From: Bergeyella zoohelcum ATCC 43767
GTDB taxonomy: Bacteria > Bacteroidota > Bacteroidia > Flavobacteriales > Weeksellaceae
DNA: 64,000 nt
Reading direction: 5' to 3'
Assembly (NCBI RefSeq): GCF_000301075.1
Contig: NZ_JH932293.1
Span: 1,161,617 to 1,225,616, forward strand
Below, in pieces: positions 16,701 through 25,367 of the stretch. The position numbers and the translations under genes were made by a program. The notes under the pieces are model-generated. The model worked only from the letters and a program-made list of their open reading frames with translations. It did no database searches and was not told where the DNA came from. Within the stretch, counting starts at the first letter, position 1, and every line of letters starts with the position of its first letter.

Positions 16701-19628
16701 TCTGTTTCCTCAGTGAATTTTACTTTCCAAATGATGGCTTTGAATGATGTTCATACCATTACCCATACGGTAGGCATAGCAGCTGAGCAAGAGCCACTGA
16801 AGATAGAAACCATCACGATGAGAGATAAAATATTGCCAGGGCAAAAGGAAAAATGGGTGGTGAAAATTTTGGGCAAAGGAAAAGAAAAGGTGGAGACAGA
16901 AGTGCTTGCTAATATGTATGATGCTTCTTTGAATTCATTTGCCTCTAATACTTACACATGGCAAAAATTTTACTCATTCCAAAAGTATCCTATAAAGCAA
17001 TTTCATGATCCATTGGGTTTAAAAACTTATTATTATAGAAAAGATTTTCGTTTTTATGATGATGTGATGATTCATCCTCCGTATTTTAATTGGTGGGATG
17101 GTGAAAGCTATATGTACCCTAAGAGGTCTGGTAAGAATTTTAATGTGCTATATAGTGAAATGGTTCCAGCACCCATTGTGTCGGCAAAAGTAGATTCGGC
17201 ACCTATGGAACTTGATGCAAGTGTTTCTAAGGAAATGATGGATGCTCCTCCAAGTCCTAATTCAATAGTTGAAGCCAATTTAGCCAATGTTTCTGAAAAC
17301 AAAGATATTTCTAAAGAGAAGATATCGCTTCGTAAAAATAGACAAGAAACAGCGTTTTTTTATCCCCATTTGAAGACTGATGCAGAGGGCAATGTACATT
17401 TTGAATTTACTTCGCCAGAGGCATTGACGAAGTGGAAACTCATGTTCCTCGCACATACCAAAAATGGGGAAGGAGCGGTGCTGGAAAAAGAAGTAATTAC
17501 CCAAAAAGAATTTTCTGTAAACCCAAATTATCCAAGATTTTTGCGTGAAGGCGATGAGATGAAATTTCAAACCAAACTGAGTAATATGACTCAGAAATCA
17601 CTCACCGGAAAAGCACAATTGCAAATTTTAGACGCAAAGACGAATGAAGATATTACAGAGCAGTTCGGAAGTGTGAAGCCTATAGATTTTAATCTGGATA
17701 GTCAAGGAAATACGGTAGTTCATTGGCACTTAAAAGTACCTATGGGAGTGAATGCCGTGGTTTTTAAAACCATAGCTAAAGCGGGGAACTTTTCTGATGG
17801 TGAGCAAAAAGATATGGTTATTTTGCCTAATCGAATGCTGGTAACAGATGCTCAGCCTATTTTTGTAAAACAAGGACAAAAGAAAACTTTTACGCTTCAA
17901 AACTTAGCAGAAAACTCATCTGCTACAGCAGTGAATGTTGCCACTACTTTGGCACTGAATACCCAGCCTATTTGGGAAGTGATATTTGCCCTTCCATCTT
18001 TGAAAAACGCACCACACCAGTCGGCCGATGTGGTATTTAATAAATGGTTTGCAGATGTTTTGGCATCAGAAATCATTAAGGCCAATCCGAAGGTGAAATC
18101 CGTATTTGATGCGTACCAAAATGAAGGTTTGCTGAGTTCTAATTTGGAAAAAAATGAGGAACTGAAGCAGCTTCTTTTAGAGGAAACCCCTTGGGTACTC
18201 CATAGTGAAAATGAGACGGAACAGATGAAGAAACTGGCAGCATTGTTTGATGTAAATACCATGCGACAATCCATTAAAACGGATTGGGAAACTTTGGTGC
18301 AATTGCAAAATTCAGATGGTGGTTTTAGTTGGTATCAGGGCTATCCAAGTAGTTACGCTACATCACTTTATATTTTGAAAAAATTGGGCAAAATCAATCA
18401 ATGGATAGGTGAAAATGCTCGAGAGTATCAGAATCGTGATGAACAAAAAATGGTGAAGAGATTAGTAGCTTATGTGGATAACCATATCGCCCAGCATTGG
18501 GAAACGAATAAAAAATGGGTGTGGACGGATGCTGTGCTTGATTATTTGGATACACGCCACTACTGGGAAGCACAATATCCTTTGAGTGCAAAAGGAAAAA
18601 TGTTTAAACAAAAAGTAATACAACAAGCAAGAAAGGCTAAGGTAAAAGATTTCACTTTCTTTGGATTGCATCGTGCAGCATTGCTTTTTGATGCATATCA
18701 GCTGCCACAGGTCTCTAAAAAGCTGATGACCTATCTGAAAGAAACTTCTACAGAAACCGAAACGCAAGGGGTTTATTGGAAACAAAATTTAAATGATTGG
18801 GGATGGTATTCATCTAAAACAGTAAACCATGCAGGAGCATTGGAGGCATTCCAAAAACTTACTCCTAGTGATAGTCATTTTATTGAAGAGATGAAAATAG
18901 CTTTGGTAACGCAGAAAGAGGTAAGTGCTTGGGAAAATTCTAGAGCCACTGCTGAAGTGATTTTTACCCTACTGAACAGCGGAAAATCTTGGACTGCTAC
19001 TGGAAATGATAAAGTGGAAATACAATGGGGAGGAAGAGCAATTTTACCATCTGCCTCGGGGATAATCAAACAGACGATTACCCAGCCGGAAATAGATAAG
19101 GATTGGGCTTCGGTAACGGTGGCTCAGCCTAATGCAGATATCGTACAGGGAGGACTGTATTGGCAGTATTATGAAGATTTGGATAAGATAAAAAGCTCAG
19201 AAACATATCTTTCTATTACCAAAGAATTGTACAGAAAAGTGAAAACCACTAATGGAGAAATCTTGGAAAAAATTACGGATAAATCTCCACTAAAAGTAGG
19301 TGATAGAGTAACCGTAAGAATGATTCTCAATACCGATAGACCAATGGAATTTGTACACCTCAAAGATATGCGTGCAGCAGGATTTGAACCTATCAATGTA
19401 TTTTCTGGCTACCGATGGAAAAACGGATTAGGCTACTATGAAAGCACCAAAGATGCGAGTACTAATTTTTATATTCAGTATCTTCCGAAAGGGAAATTTG
19501 TTTTTGAGTACGATTATATATGTAATGCAGCGGGAACCTTCTCTAACGGAATTACTACGCTCCAAAACTATTATGCTCCGCAGATGAATGCACATAGTAA
19601 AGGAGTTAAGGTACAAATTGAGGAATAG
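13758..19628 (+). CDS. Alpha-2-macroglobulin family protein lacking the thioester
   Basis: A 1956-residue exported protein with a signal peptide ending near residue 22 (LFSQ). A helical N-terminal third (to about 330) precedes macroglobulin domains; the MG2 start FLDRKIYRPGQVVYFKVI is near 547, the A2M segment FFYPHLKTDAEGNVHFEF near 1200, and a helical thioester-type domain about 1390-1690. Where relatives have a CxEQ thioester, near 1415-1425, the sequence is NAPHQSADVVFNKWFA, with no cysteine and no EQ pair. Bacterial A2Ms trap proteases; a thioester-free one may trap non-covalently or have a structural envelope role (inference). It is followed by the periplasmic protease gene prc. Confidence 0.88.
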   Translation: MKKIHFFLALFFMLSTANLFSQSYYDQQWKKIQSNYEKGQYKSNLSLILEIQNRAKKEGNIAELIKSLKSEYAILSTTHDDTQNNSVSQFFAKIEKEEKELKGEQKSLLSMLKNYFLLEYYGSHSWQIDRRTPTADAQSLQMETWSKLNFKNAIEKNFTEFEKHTSQLQNIDLEKYKSIFENTESRYFVTLWDWNAHQNIFFLNHSAFFTENERKKNQKKIEELYKALIAKNSGNSKLYFQHQELNFLCEKQHCTDKISLLEKLYSSEVQGDYKVVIVEEIMKLLREKKPKDALAWADRVRKEYPKSKFLNNIKNIENLIKNSEAHYRFEPTVLANTPVHISVASKNISKVSLELFKVTDVMEFMRHSRNYYHFPMADIKKEKIGKFDFDLNRPVDYQFYKTSLKLPALSPGIYTMKDVLGKNQTDDADLFFYVSDYKLLNTSTSDEDFYTNEHYWVNAKNGKFAKNEPLKVYYFIHQKNIQTETVTTNALGAFKFPKIKGKVQYGQVYIFIQDSKGNGYNTQYYLDDYRKKTQNEQIAQYKTQIFLDRKIYRPGQVVYFKVITTKKEGEKEAVVAQKTQKVNLKDTNYKTLETQELITNEFGSYSGRFVLPKGKLNGRFTIEVQNADRTGNSAISFSVEEYKRPTFEIQFESIKEEYQYGKPLEIRGNAKTFSGIPLSHAQVNYVITKQDVRWKYFWGYYRNYENFNPIIGTVNTDEKGQFTIVIQPEKSGNKKGIHADYFAVDVSITDMSGETQMANTGVTVATVSHYIATDFAQKDFFEDETVVTKVAVKNYNGERLEKTYHAKLEKLKSPKRLLRDNFKDQVQNYPIYSRSEFEKYFPYDRYDAHDDVNEKDVEKLIWEKQAYANKSEDYTLNLGKLATGKYLLTLYNIEGNDTIKTQEQIEVWSKKGLKNEQPFLKVLMQQKKVKRNEKAKFYIYSAVPEALVNIFTQDGISPMKHQQIALKNGWMIFEAEMPKDKSVSSVNFTFQMMALNDVHTITHTVGIAAEQEPLKIETITMRDKILPGQKEKWVVKILGKGKEKVETEVLANMYDASLNSFASNTYTWQKFYSFQKYPIKQFHDPLGLKTYYYRKDFRFYDDVMIHPPYFNWWDGESYMYPKRSGKNFNVLYSEMVPAPIVSAKVDSAPMELDASVSKEMMDAPPSPNSIVEANLANVSENKDISKEKISLRKNRQETAFFYPHLKTDAEGNVHFEFTSPEALTKWKLMFLAHTKNGEGAVLEKEVITQKEFSVNPNYPRFLREGDEMKFQTKLSNMTQKSLTGKAQLQILDAKTNEDITEQFGSVKPIDFNLDSQGNTVVHWHLKVPMGVNAVVFKTIAKAGNFSDGEQKDMVILPNRMLVTDAQPIFVKQGQKKTFTLQNLAENSSATAVNVATTLALNTQPIWEVIFALPSLKNAPHQSADVVFNKWFADVLASEIIKANPKVKSVFDAYQNEGLLSSNLEKNEELKQLLLEETPWVLHSENETEQMKKLAALFDVNTMRQSIKTDWETLVQLQNSDGGFSWYQGYPSSYATSLYILKKLGKINQWIGENAREYQNRDEQKMVKRLVAYVDNHIAQHWETNKKWVWTDAVLDYLDTRHYWEAQYPLSAKGKMFKQKVIQQARKAKVKDFTFFGLHRAALLFDAYQLPQVSKKLMTYLKETSTETETQGVYWKQNLNDWGWYSSKTVNHAGALEAFQKLTPSDSHFIEEMKIALVTQKEVSAWENSRATAEVIFTLLNSGKSWTATGNDKVEIQWGGRAILPSASGIIKQTITQPEIDKDWASVTVAQPNADIVQGGLYWQYYEDLDKIKSSETYLSITKELYRKVKTTNGEILEKITDKSPLKVGDRVTVRMILNTDRPMEFVHLKDMRAAGFEPINVFSGYRWKNGLGYYESTKDASTNFYIQYLPKGKFVFEYDYICNAAGTFSNGITTLQNYYAPQMNAHSKGVKVQIEE

Positions 19629-19632
19629 CATT

Positions 19633-19680
19633 TTTAGGGGGAATGTACCCTTTACTGAACCCCTAAATATTATTTTTTTT
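19633..19680 (+). terminator. Terminator after the A2M gene
   Basis: TTTAGGGG (19633-19640) and CCCCTAAA (19660-19667) around a 19-base loop, followed by TATTATTTTTTTT. It separates this gene from prc, whose ATG is 46 bases on. Confidence 0.65.
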
Positions 19681-19726
19681 CGTGATGGTTTTTTCATATC
19701 TTTCGCAGATAATTTTTAGATAAAAA

Positions 19727-21850
19727 ATGAATAAAAAAATTAAGTTAAATAAGTTACTATTTATTCTACCACTTACCACTTTAATGTTTTGCTTTAATGC
19801 ACCACAAAATGATGATGAGAAGATGAAAACCATCATGCTAGGGGTAAGGAATACACTGAGCTATCTTCATTATAGTCCGAAACCGATTAATGATGCTTAT
19901 TCTAAAGAGGTCTATAAGAAATATTTTGAAATGATAGATTTCGCGAAACGATATTTTACCGAAGCAGATATGAAGGAGTTTCAAAAATATGAGACAGAAC
20001 TGGACAACTACTTTAATCAAGGAGATTTATCTTTTTATAAACTAACCACAGAAAGGCTTTTTCAGAGATATGATGATGCCGAGAAAATGACTGCGGATAT
20101 TTTAAGTAAGCCATTAGATTTTTCTATTGACGAAAGTATTTTACTGGAACACAAAGATAGAAAATACGCTACCAGCAAGGAAGAGCTGTACAATGAGTGG
20201 CGTAAATACATTAAATATAATATTTTGCAGGAAATAGAGACGCTAAACTCTCGTGAAGAGATTCAGAGAAAAAAGAAAGATTCGGTCATCAAGCATAAGC
20301 TGAAAGATACCATTAAGCTGCTGAACCTTACGCCAGAGCAAAAAATGGAAAAGGCAACCAGTGATGTGAAATTCTATATGAGCCAAAGTTTTAAGAGGCT
20401 GAAAAAAAGAAAAAAAATGGAGTGGTTTACCGTTTATATGAACGCTCACTCAGAGGTATTTGACCCTCATTCCGTTTATTTCTCTCCAAGAGATAAAGAA
20501 GATTTTGACATGGGATTCACAGGGAAATTCATTGGTATAGGGGCGGTAATTCAGGAGAAAAAAGGTAAAATATTCTTAGGTCCGCTCACTGTGGGAGCTC
20601 CCGCCTGGAAATCTAAACAATTATCTGAAGGTGATAGAATCTTAAAAGTAAAGTCTAATCCTAATGACGAAGAGATTAATGTAGCGGGAATGTTCGTGGA
20701 TGAAGTGGTACGGTTAATCCGTGGGAAAAAAGGTACTCCCGTTATGCTTACGGTGGAGAAAAAAGATAAATCCATCAGCGTGGTAACGCTTATCCGTGAT
20801 GAGGTAACCATGGAGGATACTTATGCTAAGAGTATTGTGATTCAGTCGGTTAATGGAAAAAAGTACGGTCTGATTAATCTCCCAAGTTTTAATGTGGAAT
20901 TCGGTAAGAAAGATGGAGGTAAAAACGCATCTGATGATGTGAAAAATGAACTCATCAAGCTCAAAGCCTATCAAGTAGATGGTGTGATTTTAGACCTTAG
21001 AGGAAACGGTGGAGGAAGTCTTACCGAAGTGGGAGACATCATGGAGCTTTTCTTAGAAAATGCAGGGCCTTATGTACAGGTGAAAGATGGGCAAGGAAAA
21101 ATTCAGACCTTAAAAAATAAAGCCCAAAATCCAGTTTGGACAGGGCCACTCATTATTATGCAAAATGAATTTTCAGCATCAGCATCAGAAATTCTGGCAG
21201 GAGCTATGCAAGATTATAATAGAGCTGTGGTAATAGGTTCTCCTCAGTCTTTTGGAAAAGGTACGGTGCAGACTTTTGTAGATTTGAATAGATTTTTAAG
21301 CTCATCAGATGATTTTGGGTCTCTGAAACTCACTATTCAGAAGTTTTATAGAGTAACGGGAGAGTCTAACCAAAGAAAAGGAATTACTGCGGATATTCAG
21401 ATGAAAGATTTCTTTAGCTATGGAGAATTTGGTGAAAGATTTGATGACTTTGCCCTGCCTTGGGACAGAATACAAAGTGCTCAATTTACTCCTGTAAATA
21501 AGGTGCAAACAGAATCTCTAAAAGCAAAAAGTAATGAACGAATTTCTAATAGTGCTTTTTATCAGCTTTTACAAGAAGTAGCACAGTGGAGAGAGAGTAT
21601 CAATAAAGATAAAATGATGACAGTTCAGTATGATAAGTTTTTTAAACTGATGAAGGAGAGAAAAGAAAAAGTAAATAAATACAAACCAATAGAGAAATAC
21701 GATAACCAACTGAAATTTATTCAGTATCCGCATGAAATAGAAAGAAGTAAAAAAGAAGAAGATTTTAAAAAGAAATCGGAAACTTGGCTTAAGAATCTTA
21801 AAAGAGATTTCTATCTTCAGGAAGCGGTAAATGTGATGAGTGAAATGTAA
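19727..21850 (+). CDS. prc: Carboxy-terminal processing (tail-specific) protease, S41 family
   Basis: A periplasmic serine protease of the Prc/Tsp type, 707 residues, that trims C-termini and degrades exported proteins. It has an N-terminal hydrophobic signal, a long helical domain, a PDZ domain (about 255-350; GAVIQEKKGKIFLGP, LSEGDRIL), and an S41 core with GLINLPSFNV, DLRGNGGGS and NEFSASASEI. By alignment with E. coli Prc the nucleophile is Ser485 and the general base Lys511 in SFGKGTVQ. A lysine-rich C-terminal helical domain follows (DUF3340-like). No standard lipobox. Downstream of the A2M gene but behind a terminator. Confidence 0.95.
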   Translation: MNKKIKLNKLLFILPLTTLMFCFNAPQNDDEKMKTIMLGVRNTLSYLHYSPKPINDAYSKEVYKKYFEMIDFAKRYFTEADMKEFQKYETELDNYFNQGDLSFYKLTTERLFQRYDDAEKMTADILSKPLDFSIDESILLEHKDRKYATSKEELYNEWRKYIKYNILQEIETLNSREEIQRKKKDSVIKHKLKDTIKLLNLTPEQKMEKATSDVKFYMSQSFKRLKKRKKMEWFTVYMNAHSEVFDPHSVYFSPRDKEDFDMGFTGKFIGIGAVIQEKKGKIFLGPLTVGAPAWKSKQLSEGDRILKVKSNPNDEEINVAGMFVDEVVRLIRGKKGTPVMLTVEKKDKSISVVTLIRDEVTMEDTYAKSIVIQSVNGKKYGLINLPSFNVEFGKKDGGKNASDDVKNELIKLKAYQVDGVILDLRGNGGGSLTEVGDIMELFLENAGPYVQVKDGQGKIQTLKNKAQNPVWTGPLIIMQNEFSASASEILAGAMQDYNRAVVIGSPQSFGKGTVQTFVDLNRFLSSSDDFGSLKLTIQKFYRVTGESNQRKGITADIQMKDFFSYGEFGERFDDFALPWDRIQSAQFTPVNKVQTESLKAKSNERISNSAFYQLLQEVAQWRESINKDKMMTVQYDKFFKLMKERKEKVNKYKPIEKYDNQLKFIQYPHEIERSKKEEDFKKKSETWLKNLKRDFYLQEAVNVMSEM

Positions 21851-21856
21851 AAAGAG

Positions 21857-21895
21857 AAAATGGCTTACTTCGCGCTAGAATGTAAGCCATTTTTT
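21857..21895. terminator. Bidirectional terminator between convergent genes
   Basis: AAAATGGCTTAC, 13-base loop, GTAAGCCATTTTTT. It serves prc rightward and the AddB-like gene leftward. Confidence 0.9.
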
Positions 21896-21896
21896 A

Positions 21897-24608
21897 TTAT
21901 CCGCCGTTCCAAGTTCTTGGTTTGGCTTCAAAGGGCTTTTCTGGATTTAGGATGTCATGAATTAAAAATCTAAGAGATTGGAGGGCGTCTTGTAAGGAAT
22001 AGCTATCATATTGCATGGTGGTAACGCCTTTTTTTATTGATGCAAAACTCCAAATTCCTGCTTCCACTTCACTGTACTTATGCTCAATAATACTAGGCAA
22101 TGCGTGGAGATAGATGGCAAGCTGCATAGCTTGTTTGTTGCTCTCTTCCATGAAATGCGTTTCTATTTTATCAGGTTTTATATCTAGGTGGAGCTTACTG
22201 CTTACCTTGGCAGATTTATAATCAATTACCCGAAGTGTACCATCCAGTTCATCTATTCTATCTATAATACCATGAAAATAAACTGCATCGGTTTGGTCTT
22301 CATTTATAGGAAAATACACATCAGAAAATTCTTTTTCTAATGCAATGATTTTGAGCTGATGCCCTTTTTTTACCAATTGTAAATCATGATAGATAATGGC
22401 TTTTACTATTTTTTCTGCCAATGTTTTATGGATGAAGTTAATTCCTCTTTGGTAAAATTCTAACTCATGTTTTAGTTTTTCTATGGCTTGTAGAATGGCT
22501 CCATCTATTTCCTGCTGAGAGAAAGTAAGGTCTTTATCTGTGAGGTATTTTCCGCAGATAGGGGTATAGAGAATCTCTAAAATACTGTGAATAAGTGTTC
22601 CGTAATCTCTGGTGGAAAGTTCTTCTGAAATCTCTGTAGTTTCTCTAGCACCCAATATTTTGGATAAATAAAATTGGTAAGGGTCATAGACATAGCTGGT
22701 AAGCGAAGAGGCGGATACATTCTTTTTCCAGTCATTGAGTTTTTCCATGACTATGGGCGTCTTTTCTACAGAAATAGCTCTTTGCTCCAGATGTGTGGAA
22801 GATAAATCTACTAATTTTTTATTAATTGAATGGATCGTATTCGCTTCGTATTCCAGTTGGGTAATAAATCTACTTTTCTCTCCCGTATTGAGTCCAGAAG
22901 AAAGCCCATTGTACAGCAATATCACATTTTCTGCCCCTTGCAGAAGACGGTAAAAATGGTAGGCAAAGATGGCATCATACTCTTGGTAAGTATAGAGGTT
23001 AAAATGTCTTCGTACATCAAAGGGGATGAAGCTGTTTTGCGAAGCAGGTGTGGGTATTTTTCCTTCATTTACGGAAAGTAAGATGATATTTTTAAAATTG
23101 AGCAGACGGGTTTCCAAAAGCCCCATTACCTGTAAACCTTGGAGCGGTTCTCCTTCGAAACTGAGCATTTCTGAATTCAGAAGCTGACCGATGAGCTGTT
23201 CTAATGCTTCTATCTGAATAGGGAAATTAATGGTAGTGATGAGATTCAGTAAGGTGGTGAGTACTTTTTCAAAGACAGAAATATTTTCGAACAAGATGGC
23301 GTCATCTTCATTATTATTCTTAGCTATTTTACAAAATTCTAATAATTTCTCTATCAGTTCTATCTCAGATGATGTAGGTGCCAGTAGTGGAAAATAAGGC
23401 ATATCTTTCAGCTGTTCTTGTAAGAAATCAGGTCGGATATAGACCATATTTCTTTTTTCCAATTCCGTTTTGAATTGGTGCATCTTTTCTATTTCTTTTG
23501 TAGAAAAAGACCATCCTTCTATGATGGGCAGTACATCATTATAATAATAGGAACTGGATTTTTTCTCCAATTGTTTTTGGAGATGAAAAACTGATTTTAC
23601 AGCATTGCTAAATGATAGATTTTTAAGCGGATATCCCATGGTGATATTCACCGCCTTTGCGGAGGATACTGCATCCAAAGTGGCAGGGAGGAGATTTTCA
23701 TCCATCAGTACGATGGCGGTTTCTTCTTCATGGGTATGTTCTGTGAGGTAATTTCTGAGGTATTGTGTCTGTGCGATATTCCCTGGACATTCTATGATGC
23801 TGATGTTTTTTCGTTCAGAAAATTCATTTTCCACCCAAGCAAAAGGTCGGTATTCATTAAACTCTTTCCATTTTTTTATTTTTCTGAGAAATGTCCCTGC
23901 CTCTTGTAAGGGATTGTTCATATAATACGCATCAGTATGGAAAAAAGCTTGGGCTTTATCAGCCTGTAAGAGTGCTTTTATAAGTTCTTCCTCCAAAGGT
24001 GTGAGTGCATTGAAACCGCAGAATACCCATTTTTTCTGTGTTTTTTGTACGAACGAGCTAATGTTTTTTCTTGCCAATTCATGGAGCATTCCTGGGGTAG
24101 CCCAGTTCTTTTCCTTAAGTGCATTTTTGAGCTGAGGGAGGAATTGATGGGCATTTTTCCAAAAATTAAGGTATTTTTTTCTCGGGGAATCAGGAGAGAT
24201 GTCGCCTAAATTTTCTGCCCAATTTTTAATTCGTTCCTCATCATAGAGGTATTCCAAAACTTTGTGGTCATCTTGCTCGTATTTGAGCATATCATCCCAA
24301 TCTTTTTGCAGGGTAGGATACCATTTTAGGAAGGATGCAAAGTCTTCTCCATTGTACACCGTGGACTTTTGATATTCATGATAGGCAAAAAGCCAAAGTG
24401 CCACTCCTTCTATAGGAATACTATCGGAAAGCTGTGTACAAAGCTCTTCTATGGTAATAAATTCTGGAAGAAAACCCTCGTAGCCCTTGTTTTCAATGAT
24501 TCTTTTGATAAAAACAATGGGTCTTTTTCCAGGTAAAACCAAAGCGTATTCGCTTAAATCTTGACTATCAGAAAGAAGATGGTCAAGGATTTTTTCTAAA
24601 AATACCAT
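21897..24608 (-). CDS. AddB-like PD-(D/E)XK nuclease family protein
   Basis: 903 residues. The N-terminal part resembles the inactive helicase domains of AddB (opening EKILDHLLSD; STNY-like ALVLPGKRPIVFIKRI) without a true Walker A. The C-terminal third is a RecB-family nuclease: RDYGTLIHSILEILY (near 665) supplies the His, and HGIIDRIDELDGTL followed by RVIDYKSAK near 770-795 supplies the catalytic D...D-x-K. By family it would pair with a UvrD-like AddA helicase to resect double-strand ends; AddA is not in this window. No iron-sulphur cysteine set is visible. It converges with prc; rsmG lies upstream in the same direction, 32 bases away. Confidence 0.82.
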   Translation of the reverse strand: MVFLEKILDHLLSDSQDLSEYALVLPGKRPIVFIKRIIENKGYEGFLPEFITIEELCTQLSDSIPIEGVALWLFAYHEYQKSTVYNGEDFASFLKWYPTLQKDWDDMLKYEQDDHKVLEYLYDEERIKNWAENLGDISPDSPRKKYLNFWKNAHQFLPQLKNALKEKNWATPGMLHELARKNISSFVQKTQKKWVFCGFNALTPLEEELIKALLQADKAQAFFHTDAYYMNNPLQEAGTFLRKIKKWKEFNEYRPFAWVENEFSERKNISIIECPGNIAQTQYLRNYLTEHTHEEETAIVLMDENLLPATLDAVSSAKAVNITMGYPLKNLSFSNAVKSVFHLQKQLEKKSSSYYYNDVLPIIEGWSFSTKEIEKMHQFKTELEKRNMVYIRPDFLQEQLKDMPYFPLLAPTSSEIELIEKLLEFCKIAKNNNEDDAILFENISVFEKVLTTLLNLITTINFPIQIEALEQLIGQLLNSEMLSFEGEPLQGLQVMGLLETRLLNFKNIILLSVNEGKIPTPASQNSFIPFDVRRHFNLYTYQEYDAIFAYHFYRLLQGAENVILLYNGLSSGLNTGEKSRFITQLEYEANTIHSINKKLVDLSSTHLEQRAISVEKTPIVMEKLNDWKKNVSASSLTSYVYDPYQFYLSKILGARETTEISEELSTRDYGTLIHSILEILYTPICGKYLTDKDLTFSQQEIDGAILQAIEKLKHELEFYQRGINFIHKTLAEKIVKAIIYHDLQLVKKGHQLKIIALEKEFSDVYFPINEDQTDAVYFHGIIDRIDELDGTLRVIDYKSAKVSSKLHLDIKPDKIETHFMEESNKQAMQLAIYLHALPSIIEHKYSEVEAGIWSFASIKKGVTTMQYDSYSLQDALQSLRFLIHDILNPEKPFEAKPRTWNGG

Positions 24609-24640
24609 AGTGAAAAATAGTTTTTTTGAATAAAAATGGA

Positions 24641-25273
24641 TTATACGATATGTCCTTTAGAAAGGTAAACCACCTTTTTAGTTTCAAAAAAGGGCTCATC
24701 GAATACTTTTTTCAGCTCGAAAATTTCGCATTTTATCCCTGCCAATTCTTCGGCTAAATCACCTCCTTTTAGGTAGAGAACACCGTTATGTTTAGCATTC
24801 ATTTGCTCTTTTTCAAATTTGCCTTTCGTCCATCGTAAAAATTCGGGCATTTGCGTTACGGCTCTACTCACAATAAAATGAAATTTCTCTTTTATTTTTT
24901 CTGCTCTGCCGTGAACTGTGCGTACATTTTTCAGCCCTAATGCTTCAATTACAGCATTCACTACGGTAATTTTTTTACCGATAGAATCTACTAGAAGAAA
25001 TTCCACTTCGGGAAAAAGTATTGCCAGTGGAATTCCTGGAAAGCCTCCTCCAGTACCAATGTCTAAGACCTTTGTTCCCGCTGCAAAAGGCATGATTTTA
25101 GCGATGCCTAAGGAGTGTAACACATGTTTTTCATACAAAGCATCCATATCTTTTCTGGAAATCACATTGATTTTTTCATTCCATTCGGTATATACGCTTT
25201 CTAGCTGCTCAAATTGTTCTTGTTGTCTTTCTGTAAGGTCAGGAAAATATTTTATAATGATATCTATTGCCAT
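24641..25273 (-). CDS. rsmG: 16S rRNA (guanine527-N7)-methyltransferase
   Basis: Methylates N7 of G527 of 16S rRNA using S-adenosylmethionine. The 210 residues have the Rossmann SAM motif VLDIGTGGGFPGIPLAIL (about 69-86), the acidic strand FLLVDSIGKKI, HGRAEKI and the FIVSRAVTQMPEFL strand typical of RsmG/GidB. ATG 25273. It is divergent from the aminotransferase and probably cotranscribed with the AddB-like gene downstream. Confidence 0.95.
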   Translation of the reverse strand: MAIDIIIKYFPDLTERQQEQFEQLESVYTEWNEKINVISRKDMDALYEKHVLHSLGIAKIMPFAAGTKVLDIGTGGGFPGIPLAILFPEVEFLLVDSIGKKITVVNAVIEALGLKNVRTVHGRAEKIKEKFHFIVSRAVTQMPEFLRWTKGKFEKEQMNAKHNGVLYLKGGDLAEELAGIKCEIFELKKVFDEPFFETKKVVYLSKGHIV

Positions 25274-25325
25274 GGTTTTTCTATTGATTACAAAAGTAGG
25301 TATTTTCAGAATAAAAAGATAGACT

Positions 25326-25351
25326 TTGTTATGCGTTTTTCCTTACATTTG
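25326..25351 (+). promoter_or_regulatory. Aminotransferase promoter
   Basis: TTG at 25326-25328 and a perfect -7 box TACATTTG at 25344-25351, spacer 15; the ATG follows 16 bases later. Confidence 0.5.
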
Positions 25352-25367
25352 CTGAAATAATAAAATA

